The translations under genes were made by a program, and so were the position numbers. A stretch of 64,000 bases of DNA, from contig SUWS01000006.1 in assembly GCA_015061365.1 (NCBI GenBank), positions 34,306 to 98,305 on the forward strand. Reading direction: 5' to 3'. Position 1 is the stretch's first letter, and every line of letters begins with the position of its first letter. This document shows positions 40,901 to 49,000 of this stretch, piece after piece. The notes below the pieces were generated by a model. It had not been told where the DNA came from, ran no database searches, and saw only the letters and a list, made by a program, of their open reading frames with translations. The stretch is from Lentimicrobiaceae bacterium (lineage in GTDB: Bacteria > Bacteroidota > Bacteroidia > Bacteroidales > F082).

Positions 40901-43510
40901 TTCCTCTCCATCAAAACGGCTATAGAATTGAGCTGTTCTACCGTCATTTCCGTTTGCAGCAGAGAAAACATGTATTATCTCGTTATTTTCACCTGATGTC
41001 ACCACTCTTGGCCATGAAAGAGAATAAGAATAGTCAAAGGCAGGAATTGAGTAAGGTCCATCCCATAAACCTTCGCCAGCTGTTTCTCTGATATAATAGT
41101 TGAGACCATTTGAGTGGTTTACAAGTATCTCACCATTTTCGCCATACGGAGCAATTGAAGGCCAGCCTGTTCTCATGTCATTACCTGTAGCATTGGCTTC
41201 CGCACGTTCATAAGGATAATCGCCCCATGAATTGCCGTCAAAGAAGTTGTAGATCGTACCTCTGTCAGAAGCACTTTGATCGTATTCATGCGACATCGTT
41301 GCTACCACTGCCACAGAGCCGTCTTCTCTATGATACATACGATTAGCGACCTGACCATTAGACTGAAGGTCGTATGTGGTGTACATGACTTCTTCAGAGT
41401 AAGAATTATCTGGATTATCTGGATTGTTGCCACCTTCAATCTCATTGATAGCCGCAAATGCATCAATACGTCCGGAACCTGTAAGATTACTTTTATTAGT
41501 AGTAAGCGGGGTCGCTGTTTCTTCCAATAATCTACAGATGTCAGATGGTGTAAGATTAGGGTTCTTGTCGAGCATCAGAGCCATCACACCGGCAACACAA
41601 GGAGTCGCCATTGATGTGCCGCTCATACTATAAAAGCCATAGTTGTCATCGTATGCAGTGGAAATTATATCAACACCAGGAGCACTAATGTCAGGACGAA
41701 TTAGACCAAATGAGGTGCTGTTATCTTTTGTGTCATTATTTGTGTTGGAAGCCACCAATTTGCCTGTTGATGCTGTGTATTCATAATCTGTTATAGGTTG
41801 TAATTCTGCCACCTCGCCTTTAAATTCATCTGTCACGTATGCACGGATCATCCATGTCAATGGTTCCCCAAGCATTGTTGGTTCCGCTATGTCATACCAG
41901 TTAATTCCATCAAGCGAACACCAACTCCCATCAGCATTGCCTGTAAATTCTGAAGCAGGTGCAGGGTATTCTACACCTTCATCATTCACCATAATTATCC
42001 ATAGATTTTGTATGGTATCAATGGTGATAGGTGTTGTCAGGTCATAATTTACAAATTGTGCAGAACCAGTACCTTCATAAGCCTGGCAATGTACTAATGC
42101 TTCAGGCATAGTATCACCACCTGAATAAATAAGTATCGTACCTGTATGTGCCGAATAATCATACATTGACACTTCTGTCAAATATTTCCCTGCATATCTC
42201 TGTAAAACTTCTGATGAGAATTTAACGCCCCAATAAAAAGAAGCTGTGCTTCCCACACCAATAGAAGTATGGAAATTCCCGTTATCGTAATACAACCAGT
42301 TTTCATCAAATATTATATCTTCATTTGAATAAGCATAATCGCCGTAGTATGTGTCTTGCCATGTGACTGGTCCTTCTGAAGTGAAGTAAGCGGCTTCGTC
42401 ATAATAATCGACAGCTCCCACAGTTACAACAGCAGACATACCTCCGGGATTTGCCAATTGATCATTACTCAGATAAGGAGGAGGACAATTTCCTGGGGCA
42501 TTGATATTTCTTGGTATAGGATATGAATCAACCTCATCTCTATCATTACCGGCTGCAACCGAGGCAACGACACCAGAAGCTAAGACATTCTCAAACAACT
42601 CACGCATTACTTCACTGACGTATGTTGACGGATAAGTCCAACCAACAGATATACTCAGTACCTGAGCACCGTTATACACCGCAAATTCAACACCTTCTAT
42701 AAAATCTTCCAAGGTACCTTCACCTTCATCATTAAGAATCTTCACACACATCAAAGTGGCATCTGGTGCCACACCAGTTTGTGTCCCGGAAGTTCCGTCT
42801 CCACATATAGTGCCAGCACAATGTGTTCCATGACTGTGATAATCGTATGTATATTCATTATCCTCAACACAATTCCAACCATGATAGGGGTATCCAAGAT
42901 AACTGCCATCCCATAAATGGTCTGCCAAATCAACGTGATCGATGTTTACACCAGTATCCAATACAGCGACTATAACATCTTCACCTGTATATCCTTCATT
43001 CCACACGTCATTTGCATTAACGGTCATGACGTTTTCTGCCATTCCTCTCTGTTTATCTGTTTTCACAGGATTGCTATCATCTATCAATTTTTCCTCCTTA
43101 TTATAAAGTATAATATGTACGTCAGGATGTTCTGAAAGTCTGTATATAACATCACGCGTAGTAGTACAGTTGACAACATTCACCATCCAGTGTGCATTGA
43201 TGTCAGAAACTTTACTGCTTCTTTCTTCCGCCTGAAGAATCGAAATTACACCTTGCTGACTTCTTGTGGCAAAAGTTTTCATTTCATTAATTGCGGATAG
43301 TCTTTTGTCACCTTTTCCATTAATGTCGTTCAACCTGGCGTTTAACGTTTCATTGTCGATCTGTGATTTCAAAATGATATTTACACTTATCATTTCATCA
43401 CCTTTCTGATCAATGATTTCTTGCAATTCTGGTTCTAATGCACTACTCCTTTGTGCAAAAGCACCGAGTCCCAATAAGAGACACAATGAAAGTAATAGAT
43501 ACTTCTTCAT
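34988..43510 (-). CDS. Giant subtilisin-like (S8) protease with T9SS type A tail
   Basis: 2840 residues. Signal peptide (1-20, ending GAFAQ), propeptide (about 21-165), S8 peptidase with catalytic D185 in VAVLDTGVNIDH, H227 in HSHGTHCAG and S633 in SGTSMATP. The distance from His to Ser is enlarged by an insert of about 190 residues (402-590) that recurs at about 1693-1875. After the peptidase: a sialidase/propeller-like region, an Omp28-like thioredoxin-fold region (about 1194-1437, starting RKVLIETFTGRNC), a fibronectin III-like domain (about 1443-1540), BspA-like leucine-rich repeats (about 2100-2340), beta domains, and a tail with VEVYDIYGRRVRVSDVKNGL. Expected on the cell surface after type IX secretion, with proteolysis and binding roles. 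First gene of the four-gene run. Confidence 0.88.
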   Translation of the reverse strand: MKKYLLLSLCLLLGLGAFAQRSSALEPELQEIIDQKGDEMISVNIILKSQIDNETLNARLNDINGKGDKRLSAINEMKTFATRSQQGVISILQAEERSSKVSDINAHWMVNVVNCTTTRDVIYRLSEHPDVHIILYNKEEKLIDDSNPVKTDKQRGMAENVMTVNANDVWNEGYTGEDVIVAVLDTGVNIDHVDLADHLWDGSYLGYPYHGWNCVEDNEYTYDYHSHGTHCAGTICGDGTSGTQTGVAPDATLMCVKILNDEGEGTLEDFIEGVEFAVYNGAQVLSISVGWTYPSTYVSEVMRELFENVLASGVVASVAAGNDRDEVDSYPIPRNINAPGNCPPPYLSNDQLANPGGMSAVVTVGAVDYYDEAAYFTSEGPVTWQDTYYGDYAYSNEDIIFDENWLYYDNGNFHTSIGVGSTASFYWGVKFSSEVLQRYAGKYLTEVSMYDYSAHTGTILIYSGGDTMPEALVHCQAYEGTGSAQFVNYDLTTPITIDTIQNLWIIMVNDEGVEYPAPASEFTGNADGSWCSLDGINWYDIAEPTMLGEPLTWMIRAYVTDEFKGEVAELQPITDYEYTASTGKLVASNTNNDTKDNSTSFGLIRPDISAPGVDIISTAYDDNYGFYSMSGTSMATPCVAGVMALMLDKNPNLTPSDICRLLEETATPLTTNKSNLTGSGRIDAFAAINEIEGGNNPDNPDNSYSEEVMYTTYDLQSNGQVANRMYHREDGSVAVVATMSHEYDQSASDRGTIYNFFDGNSWGDYPYERAEANATGNDMRTGWPSIAPYGENGEILVNHSNGLNYYIRETAGEGLWDGPYSIPAFDYSYSLSWPRVVTSGENNEIIHVFSAANGNDGRTAQFYSRFDGEEWTTQWSPLYNTNEHIGIYNADDYCISANGSVVAVVYATPFYGDVLMYKSTDNGLTWTKYVVWENPYKGDWETDEETITGGVNDPAAQTPTMSTVAVGPDGVVHVAFSVANYAHRELGTTFSYYHGRTVDGIAYWNDRREPISNIKLWNEGEDGYMHHSYDSINFCGWMPFYDNIAEFDNNMIYRENDYIYTFYGACSGYPALSVDTEGNLALAYSTIDSRRNNGSHYYRSVFVSYKAAGDESWNVAVEDLTEDFMFTLTEAISVSAASVSAKENEFWFSFLGDDTPGFYWGNGASQSHATDNYVYVSKFVPGEYGDDDNNDEITQAYRKVLIETFTGRNCVYDPDAHKIANELAAANPGRVFPINIHCGIYSPTLYPNMNTTDGTEMMNAFNVSGFPSGNINRNSASAIGRNQWNSETYNQLSQIAEVNVSGGVVINPLNRVAEITVDLDYISNSNYNTNYLTVMMLQDSIWGSQSGGSSNPEQYVNGQYCHMHVLRDIITPTWGDAVSPTTAGTHITKTYIYEIPEIIGVPNGVDVDLNNIYFLAFVTETYQDTPTRPVLNVDKLELVNDNENPECDAPTDLTYYIDEFDYNNVTLSWTAPAGADSANVTYGIYSTSTSMTPLYHGISETSYTIEDLTAGNYRYVVRANWNDECLSAPSNMVEFTIADCAPDDMIELTIMMSDSYGDGWNGGNIEIVGETNGSTYTVTLNDGSNDTITLSLCPDVYYFNWNNGVYDGEVGFEIFVEENEVYSVAEGTIDDSFSNPFFVLRFEDIFASISDVTYTSAFCSTETNFNINVVNEGLQEITSLKMEVIVDGTNNGDANWLYYDDGVLNNGIGGPEAFYWGIMFPASTLESYAGSFMTKVSIFDYATSSGDIMIYYGGSSSPQYLIHTQPYSLSGTNEFVEFDLTSALPINPETNVWVIFSTSQGANHPASCCANTGDSNGRWISLDGSTWEDLMDYSLDNTWMIRAFVTDETRTSVSELMPITNYNYNVSDGILKAQGCIAINTNSTEKSGETIEFTWQGSIPSYQSANIETTLDLPVGHHKVDFRIVEINGVPFQTSKSIDVNVEEGIDTYVNGNSGEYTIDVMTNGYGGTISWEIVTSDNSVLSSGEFSNNGTYLNTETVTIPAGECVRFIIRNSNNNFNNGYYRIFDGKGNVVVYNEGNFGYEQSYLLSVISDDNMDDSYAENTFNVNVDVPGTLSYKLAAMIEHWSDAYVLKVNGELNTSDFDVFSKCTHLMTLDLTQTNITSIGGCMELSRLRNVYLPTTVTSVNNQAFYNCKSLYSMDLPNATTIGYRAFYNCYSLTSINIPNVTSIDYDAFAYCQSLTSIDISNATNLSNNNNYGIFYYCTNLTEVILSDELTYIPYECFYYCTSLQEINLPASLKTIDGYAFYGCALTDINIPEGVTSIANYAFNGCPATTISIPSSITSIGSNVFSNGNITDVYCYAATPVTTSTFNGGLSYATLHVPEFSVVAYKVHDSWYKFNIVALDELLSDVYINSDYTIVDYNGLADEVNLTLDLNAHLTVTAGSEFNLNNYKQITSNTEYYEYDNNWNYTYYYPSTLITYNEMNADNVEVSLVLRTDRWNFISLPFDVNVSDITYPEGTLWVVRKYSGEDRANMTGNTWHNMTDGMTLNAGEGYILHCDHANNSYVTFTFPAVNNESMNNMFAYQDFEQHLEIYPSEFAHNRSWNLVGNPYPSYFNTNGNIEHNGIITVWDNAYVAYSLLDDYFTLKPYESFFVQCPDDATSMLFKTEGRSHTNDYDDYSKRDEAFRQRNSGDRKIYNFTLNNEEYSDRTRLVLNEAASVDYELSCDASKFMNEDETVPQIYVYDNEVIYAINERPLGLGVMSLGIRIGQAGEYTLTLDPKEEYGLKVVLYDNETREEIDILNGSYTFFAEEGYDNNRFVLTITENTIGVDENYVLDINDPDVEVYDIYGRRVRVSDVKNGLYILRKGDKVQRYFISE

Positions 43511-43694
43511 AATTACTGAATTTTAGTTAATATTTAATTTGTTTTGTTTAATTTTCAGTAGCTATAGTGTGTACAGAAGATAGAACTTAGAGCTTTGTGC
43601 TTAGTGTAGTTTGATTTTACAGTTCATCAGACAGAAGCGGCAAGCCGCCTTTTGTTGTCAATTGCAGTTTGTTGTAGCAGTTTAAAAAAGGAAT

Positions 43695-43856
43695 AAAAAA
43701 AGTGCGAACTCAACTTATTTGCATTTCTGAGGCATCGCCAAACGCCTATGGGTACACAAATAAGAAAAGTCCGCACGATGGTGCGAAGCTTCACCTAACT
43801 GCCTTAGTACCCATTCTTATTTTTTGGCGATTTTCAGAAATGTACTAGCAATAAGT
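43695..43856 (-). ncRNA. Putative structured RNA with pseudoknot and terminator-like end
   Basis: The 647-base spacer 43511-44157 has no gene but carries nested complementary blocks: 43713-43722/43848-43856 (one bulge), 43722-43730/43834-43842, 43734-43742/43823-43831, and two crossing pairs, 43748-43755/43807-43814 and 43758-43766/43814-43822. All but the outermost are perfect over 8-9 bp. Inside is a 5-bp hairpin (43772-43776/43781-43785). On the minus strand, 43768-43776 can pair with 43702-43710 right before seven U, a terminator-like end. The RNA could be a small RNA or an attenuating leader of the subtilase gene. I cannot assign it to a known family. Confidence 0.6.
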
Positions 43857-43924
43857 AAAAACTTACTTCAATATGTCAAATTCAAACTTTTACATCTTCC
43901 ATTTTTGTTTTTCAAATCAGAACG

Positions 43925-43957
43925 CAAAAGTAATTATTTTTTTATTCAAAATACAAA
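43925..43957 (-). promoter_or_regulatory. Candidate promoter for the structured RNA
   Basis: On the minus strand TTTG (43957-43954) and TACTTTTG followed by C (43932-43925) are separated by 21 bases, matching the Bacteroidota -33 TTTG and -7 TAnnTTTG elements. A start near 43918 would give a transcript of about 220 nt to the U tract at 43695. Confidence 0.5.
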
Positions 43958-44157
43958 CAAAAAATAAAATTTTGAATTTTTAAACATATTACGCACCAAA
44001 GGCGGAAGTTCTTAAATCAATAAGTATGAAATCGGAATTTATTGTTTGTTTATCAAGTAAGTAGTCATATCGATGTAGTTTACAGTTTAATAACGCAATC
44101 CTCAATTAATCTGACATATAAAAATGCCGCATCCCCGCTCCCTTTTACAGCTCTCTC

Positions 44158-44487
44158 TTACTTTCTAACATAATTCACAGAATATCCCGCTTGGGAAAGT
44201 GTCAGTTCTGTCTTGGTAACTTTTTCTATCTTCATGGTGTCGACAAACTCGCGCTTCCTTGAACCTACATTATTACCTTTTAATATTAATAGGTCACCGC
44301 TCTTTTCCCATTGTTTGAATTCCACGAAGCCCATGTTCAACGAACTTGCGGATCCGTCCTTGTTAAGTGTGAAACCTATTTCCTCGGTTCCGCCAGCAGG
44401 CTCGACCCATGTCCCTGTTATAGAAGGAGTACACGACATCATTCCCAATGTCATCATTACAAAAGTTAAATTTAAAAATCTTTTCAT
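44158..44487 (-). CDS. Small lipocalin-like lipoprotein
   Basis: 109 residues. Signal with lipobox GMMSC (Cys19). The mature part begins SITGTWVEP and continues with beta-strand-like pairs (EEIGFTLNKDGSASSLN, EFKQWEKSGDLLILKG), the pattern of the short lipocalin-like domains common in Bacteroidota lipoproteins. It probably sits in the outer membrane; its ligand is unknown. It stands alone; downstream of its stop is the large spacer with the structured RNA, upstream is the MITE-like element. Confidence 0.7.
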   Translation of the reverse strand: MKRFLNLTFVMMTLGMMSCTPSITGTWVEPAGGTEEIGFTLNKDGSASSLNMGFVEFKQWEKSGDLLILKGNNVGSRKREFVDTMKIEKVTKTELTLSQAGYSVNYVRK

Positions 44488-44534
44488 AGTTAAAATATAT
44501 TCATCAATGTTTAACGTCTTTTTTATTAATAAAT

Positions 44535-44811
44535 TTTAAGGGAACTTCTAAAAATTCCACGTTTGAATAATTTTTGACAATTACAATAAAAACTTTTGCA
44601 TGCTTTATGTTTTGACTTCGTCCAAGTTGCTTGCGCTCGGAATAACTAATGCGAGCATTGTTCTTCACTCGCTTAAACGCAACTTTTTATCGGAATCTTT
44701 TTGTCTTTCTTTCAATCACATAGCTCGCTATGCTCTTTCAAGAAATACAAAAATCTTCTCAATAAAAATTCATAAATCATTTGCAAAGCAATTTATAGAA
44801 ATTCCCTTAAA
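44535..44811 (-). mobile_element. MITE-like element with terminal inverted repeats
   Basis: 277 bp bounded by 22-bp inverted repeats (44535-44556 and 44790-44811) that differ at two positions and both begin TTTAAGGGAA reading inward. It encodes no transposase. The half nearest rmuC matches copies A (5416-5556) and C (63630-63780), including the hairpin core catagctcgctatg. Compared with them it carries about 70 extra bases (around 44617-44690). The end at 44811 lies in the 3' end of rmuC and provides its TAA stop. No clear target-site duplication is visible. Confidence 0.65.
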
Positions 44812-45994
44812 TACTGTTATTTAATTTTCCGGAATACTTGGAAATTTGGTTCGCCGCTTTCACAACACTCTGATTTCCATCGTATAATTTTTTCTTTGTA
44901 TCTTCATAACTGCTCTGTAGACACTCTATTTTTCTTCCGATGTCTTCATACCGCTTCATAAACTCATCTATTCTGTTCAGAAGTTTTTGCACCGCGTCAA
45001 AAATCTCTTGCTGGTTCCTCGCCTGCTTCACCTGTGTCCATGCCAATTGTATCATCCTGAGCAAAGCTAAAAGATTTTGCTCACTCGTGATGAAAACGCC
45101 GTTCTCAAATGCTTCACGCCATAAACCAACATCTTCATAAAGAGCTAATTGCATCGCCGATTCGTTCGGAACAAACATTATCACATAATCTAAACTCACA
45201 CGGGGCGATTTAATATACGAAGCATAATTTTTCTTCTGTAATTCCTTATAATGCGCTCTCATACTTTGCAGATGTCGTTTCATGGCGTATGACTTATCTG
45301 TTTCATTATCAGCATTACAATAATCGACAAATGCTGTCAGAGAGACTTTTGAGTCGACAATAACGTCTTTATTATCAGGATAATGTATGACAATATCGGG
45401 GATAAGTCTCTTGCCTGTCACGTCATGGAAAAGCATATTGCCATGCGAGTCTCTAAGAGTCGTCTGTTTTTCATAATGCTCGCCTTCCGTCAATCCGGAT
45501 TTCTCTAAAATATTCTCCAAAATAAGCTCTCCCCAATTACCCTGCGTCTTTGTTTCGTTCTTCAAAGCATTAGCGAGATTGTTCGCATCATTACCTATAT
45601 CTTGTGTACGCTTCATCAAATCTTCAATAGCTTTTTCCAAACTCGCTTTGTTTTCAGAAGAAGATTTTATATTGTCAGTCATCGACTTACGCATTCCTTC
45701 AATTTCATTCTTTAATGGATTTAAAATTGCATCCAACTGGATATGATTGGTTTTTGCCAACGACTCTTCTCTTTGAGCTAATAATCTTTCTGTCGTATCC
45801 TGTAATTCCGATTTCAACGCATTTATCTGCACCTCAAACTGTTTGTTCCTAATCTCATCATTCTTAATTTCCTGTTCCTTCATGAAATCAATCTGAGTCT
45901 TCAGACTGCTATTCTTCGATTTCAGAATTAAACCAACTAATAACGAACCGATTATAAAACCGAGAAAAAATAATGCATAATTCATAAAATTCAT
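44807..45994 (-). CDS. rmuC: DNA recombination protein RmuC
   Basis: 395 residues from the ATG at 45994. A TTG at 46027 would extend the protein, but it lies in a microrepeat and adds atypical residues. One N-terminal membrane helix (ALFFLGFIIGSLLVGLIL) is followed by a coiled coil (about 25-125) and the RmuC nuclease-like domain (about 130-370) with GNWGELILENILEKSGL, DIVIHYPDNKDVIVDSKVSL and VIMFVPNESAM. RmuC limits recombination at inverted repeats and has a PD-(D/E)XK-like core. Next to sbcC and sbcD it forms a group for processing DNA hairpins and breaks. The stop codon is the TAA of the adjacent repeat element. Confidence 0.93.
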   Translation of the reverse strand: MNFMNYALFFLGFIIGSLLVGLILKSKNSSLKTQIDFMKEQEIKNDEIRNKQFEVQINALKSELQDTTERLLAQREESLAKTNHIQLDAILNPLKNEIEGMRKSMTDNIKSSSENKASLEKAIEDLMKRTQDIGNDANNLANALKNETKTQGNWGELILENILEKSGLTEGEHYEKQTTLRDSHGNMLFHDVTGKRLIPDIVIHYPDNKDVIVDSKVSLTAFVDYCNADNETDKSYAMKRHLQSMRAHYKELQKKNYASYIKSPRVSLDYVIMFVPNESAMQLALYEDVGLWREAFENGVFITSEQNLLALLRMIQLAWTQVKQARNQQEIFDAVQKLLNRIDEFMKRYEDIGRKIECLQSSYEDTKKKLYDGNQSVVKAANQISKYSGKLNNSI

Positions 45995-46008
45995 CTTTAA
46001 GTCGCTAA

Positions 46009-46062
46009 GTAAATTGTTAATTGTCAATTGTTAATTGTCAATTGTTAATTGTCAATTGTTAA
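46009..46062. repeat. AATTGTTAATTGTC tandem microrepeat
   Basis: About three and a half copies of a 14-base unit (attgttaattgtca) fill the space between sbcC and rmuC and extend into the last codons of sbcC, encoding its final IINN and TGA stop. The same unit occurs at 6287-6312. Confidence 0.75.
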
Positions 46063-49000
46063 TTATCTCCACCTTACTCGCTGATTTCCCTATTCTAACT
46101 AATTGAATCTTAACAGGAATACGTTCTTTCAAAGTATCAACATGCGATATTATTCCAACTTTTCTACCGAGGCTATGAAGGTTTTCCAAAGTGTTCATCA
46201 CCATGTCAAGCGATTCATTATCAAGAGTTCCAAAACCTTCGTCAATAAACAGCATATCCATATTGAAATGTTCGTCGTTGAGCGATGTCAATCCGAGAGC
46301 GAGAGCCAAAGAAACGAGGAAAGTCTCACCTCCGGAAAGAGAACTCGCCGCACGCAACTCGCCACCCATCTCCATATCCTGAACCATAATTGCAAGAGAA
46401 TCAGGATAACACGAGAGAAGATAACGACTACTAAGTTGCTTCATATAATAATTCGCCCTGTCGAGCAAAATACTCATCGTATATGCCTGGGCCACATCTC
46501 TGAAATTGTCGTTGTCAGTAGTTCCAATAGCCTTGGCAAGTTGTTCCCATAGATGATAAATTCTGTCTTTCTCTTCCATATCTTTCTGATATTCAAGAGA
46601 AACAGAATGATTCTGAGCATTAAGAGCCAATCGCATCTTAACCTCCGATAATGACTCTTCCGCAGATTTCTTCTCATTACTTAAAGAAATAAAGCTTATC
46701 TCCAACTCTTCCAAACTGACATCATCACTAAGCTTCGCTTCATTATTCTGATGCGACTTGAATTCTTTCTCCTTAATTGTTAAAGTATTTTTAGACTTAA
46801 TCAGTTCATCATCCAAATCTTTGTTCTTCTTCACAAAATATTGAATATCCGATATTTCTGAAAGATATTTTAAACGATCAAGGCTAATGTCAGAATCATT
46901 ATTGATAAAATCATCAACTACTTTCTTAACAGAATTTAAGCTTTCCTCCATCCTATTCTTTTCTGACATCCGTGTTTTACTTTTTTCATAAAGACCTGAA
47001 AATAAAGAAACTAACTCTTGCAACGAATACCTCTCCTCAGTCACGTCAACAGATTTCTTTGGAAGTATATCATCTAAACTCGATTCAAGTCTTTCACATT
47101 GAGCAAGAGTCTCTTCAATGCTGATGATTTGAGTTTCAGTATTTCTAAGTAATTCTATCTTATTTTTCCATTCGGACGAGATATTGTTAATTATTTTTAT
47201 GAAATCTCGCTGGGAATCTGCAAAAGCATGTTTCCAATTATCAATCTTAAGGTAATTATCTACAACTAATTCTTTTTCACGATATTTAGACTTTTGTTCA
47301 TTGATAATAGTCTTGATAGTATTTAAAGTCAGTTCTATTTGCTGATATTCAATCTGTTTTGCGGAAAGTGTTTTTTCGATAGAGACATAATTGTCGTCAA
47401 TAGACTTCTTATTTTTCTGAGCTTCATCAATTGATTTCTTGACAATAGCGAATCGGTTCAATTTAGCATTTACCTCATCGATTCGTTTATCAGTTTCAAG
47501 AATTAAATCATTGTATTTCCTAATATTAACATCAAGTCGTTCGATATCAAAAATCGGATTTCCATTACAAAGCACGTTAAGATTATTAAATATAAGTTCT
47601 AACCTTTTCTCATCTACCTTAATATTTTTTAAGACAGCATTCAATTCAGCTTCCGACTTGTTAAGATTATCTTTGGCTTTTTCGTACGAATCCTTCAACT
47701 TTTGCCACTCATTTCTTATGACCTCGAACAATGATTGAACGACAGACTCATCTTTATAATGATGCTCCTTACTTCCACAGACAGGACAAGGCTCGCCGTC
47801 TTTCAACTTGGAACGATACTCCTTAGCCCAATCCTTGACCATGTTTTCCTGCCTCAAATACTCTTCATTTTTTGCCTCGAAAGTATTTTTTAAGGATAAA
47901 ACATTTGACTTCTCTTGATTAAATGATAACTTTAGATTTTCACACTTATCTTTTTCATTTTTAATATTTTTATCTAATATTAAATATTGCTCTAAAACAG
48001 TTCTTACGTTATTTAACTTAGCATTTCTGTCTGAGTGTGATTTTCTGTCATCATTCAACTTTTTATGCTCTTCGATCAACTTTTCATACTCATCAGAATC
48101 GAAGTTTTGAAGTAATTTCTCAAGAGATAATTCAGCCTCTTCCTTTGATTTTTTAATATTTTCAAACGACCGAGAAAGAGACTGCAATTGTGATGTAATC
48201 TCATTTTTCTTTAATTCATTATCATTTAATTCTTTCTCCTTAGAAATCAACAAATCAGAAATTTTAGACAAATCATCAAGAAGAGTTAAAATCAAATTAT
48301 GATTATCTGATATTATTTCATTATCATTGTGATTATCAATCCATTCTTTAAGTTCATTCACTTTAAAAATAAGTCTATTCTTATTATCTTTTTCTTTATG
48401 AAAAGAATCCTTAAGATTAATGAACAAACGGAGATCATCATCAATAAAGTCGTTGATTTTCAGCAATTCATATTCAAGTCGTGTCAATTCCTTAATCACT
48501 TCTCTTTCTTTCTGAGTTCTGAAATAATCATCAACTACTGATTTATTGTCTTTATACTCTTGAGAATTAATTTGTTCTAAAACATTATCATACAATCGTT
48601 TAACCTCATCAAATTCTCTTTGTAGATCTTTATTCTTCTTACACCAAACAATTGACGACTCAATCTTTTTCAAATCATTCTCTTTTTGATTGATAATCAC
48701 TGACAATTCACCTTGACGCACATTCAGTTCTTCAACTTGTTCCTTTGATAAAATATTATCTTTTAATCCGTTATACAAAGTCTCAGCTTCTTTTTTCTTA
48801 TAAAAAGCCTCACCTTTCTTTGCTTTAACAGCATCGGCAATTTTCGAGTAGACTTCTGTTCCCGTCAGCATTTCAAGTATTTCGGATTGCTCGTTTTTCC
48901 TCGACTTAAGGAAAGTGCTAAATTCACCTTGAGCGAGCATAACCGAACGTATAAACTGATCGTAGGAAAGTCCGACAAGTTCCTCAACTTTTTTGTTAAC

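Noticed and set aside
43637..43648. GCGGC/GCCGC hairpin in the subtilase leader as a terminator
   Set aside because: Its loop has only two bases and on the minus strand no U run follows it, so a terminator role is not supported.
43695..43856. Assignment of the structured RNA as 6S RNA, tmRNA or RNase P RNA
   Set aside because: tmRNA and RNase P signature sequences are missing, and the crossing stems do not fit a simple 6S rod; left unassigned.
44593..44824. A 74-codon plus-strand frame in the MITE-like element
   Set aside because: It lies wholly within the repeat, its counterpart frames in the other copies are broken, and it has no recognisable domain.
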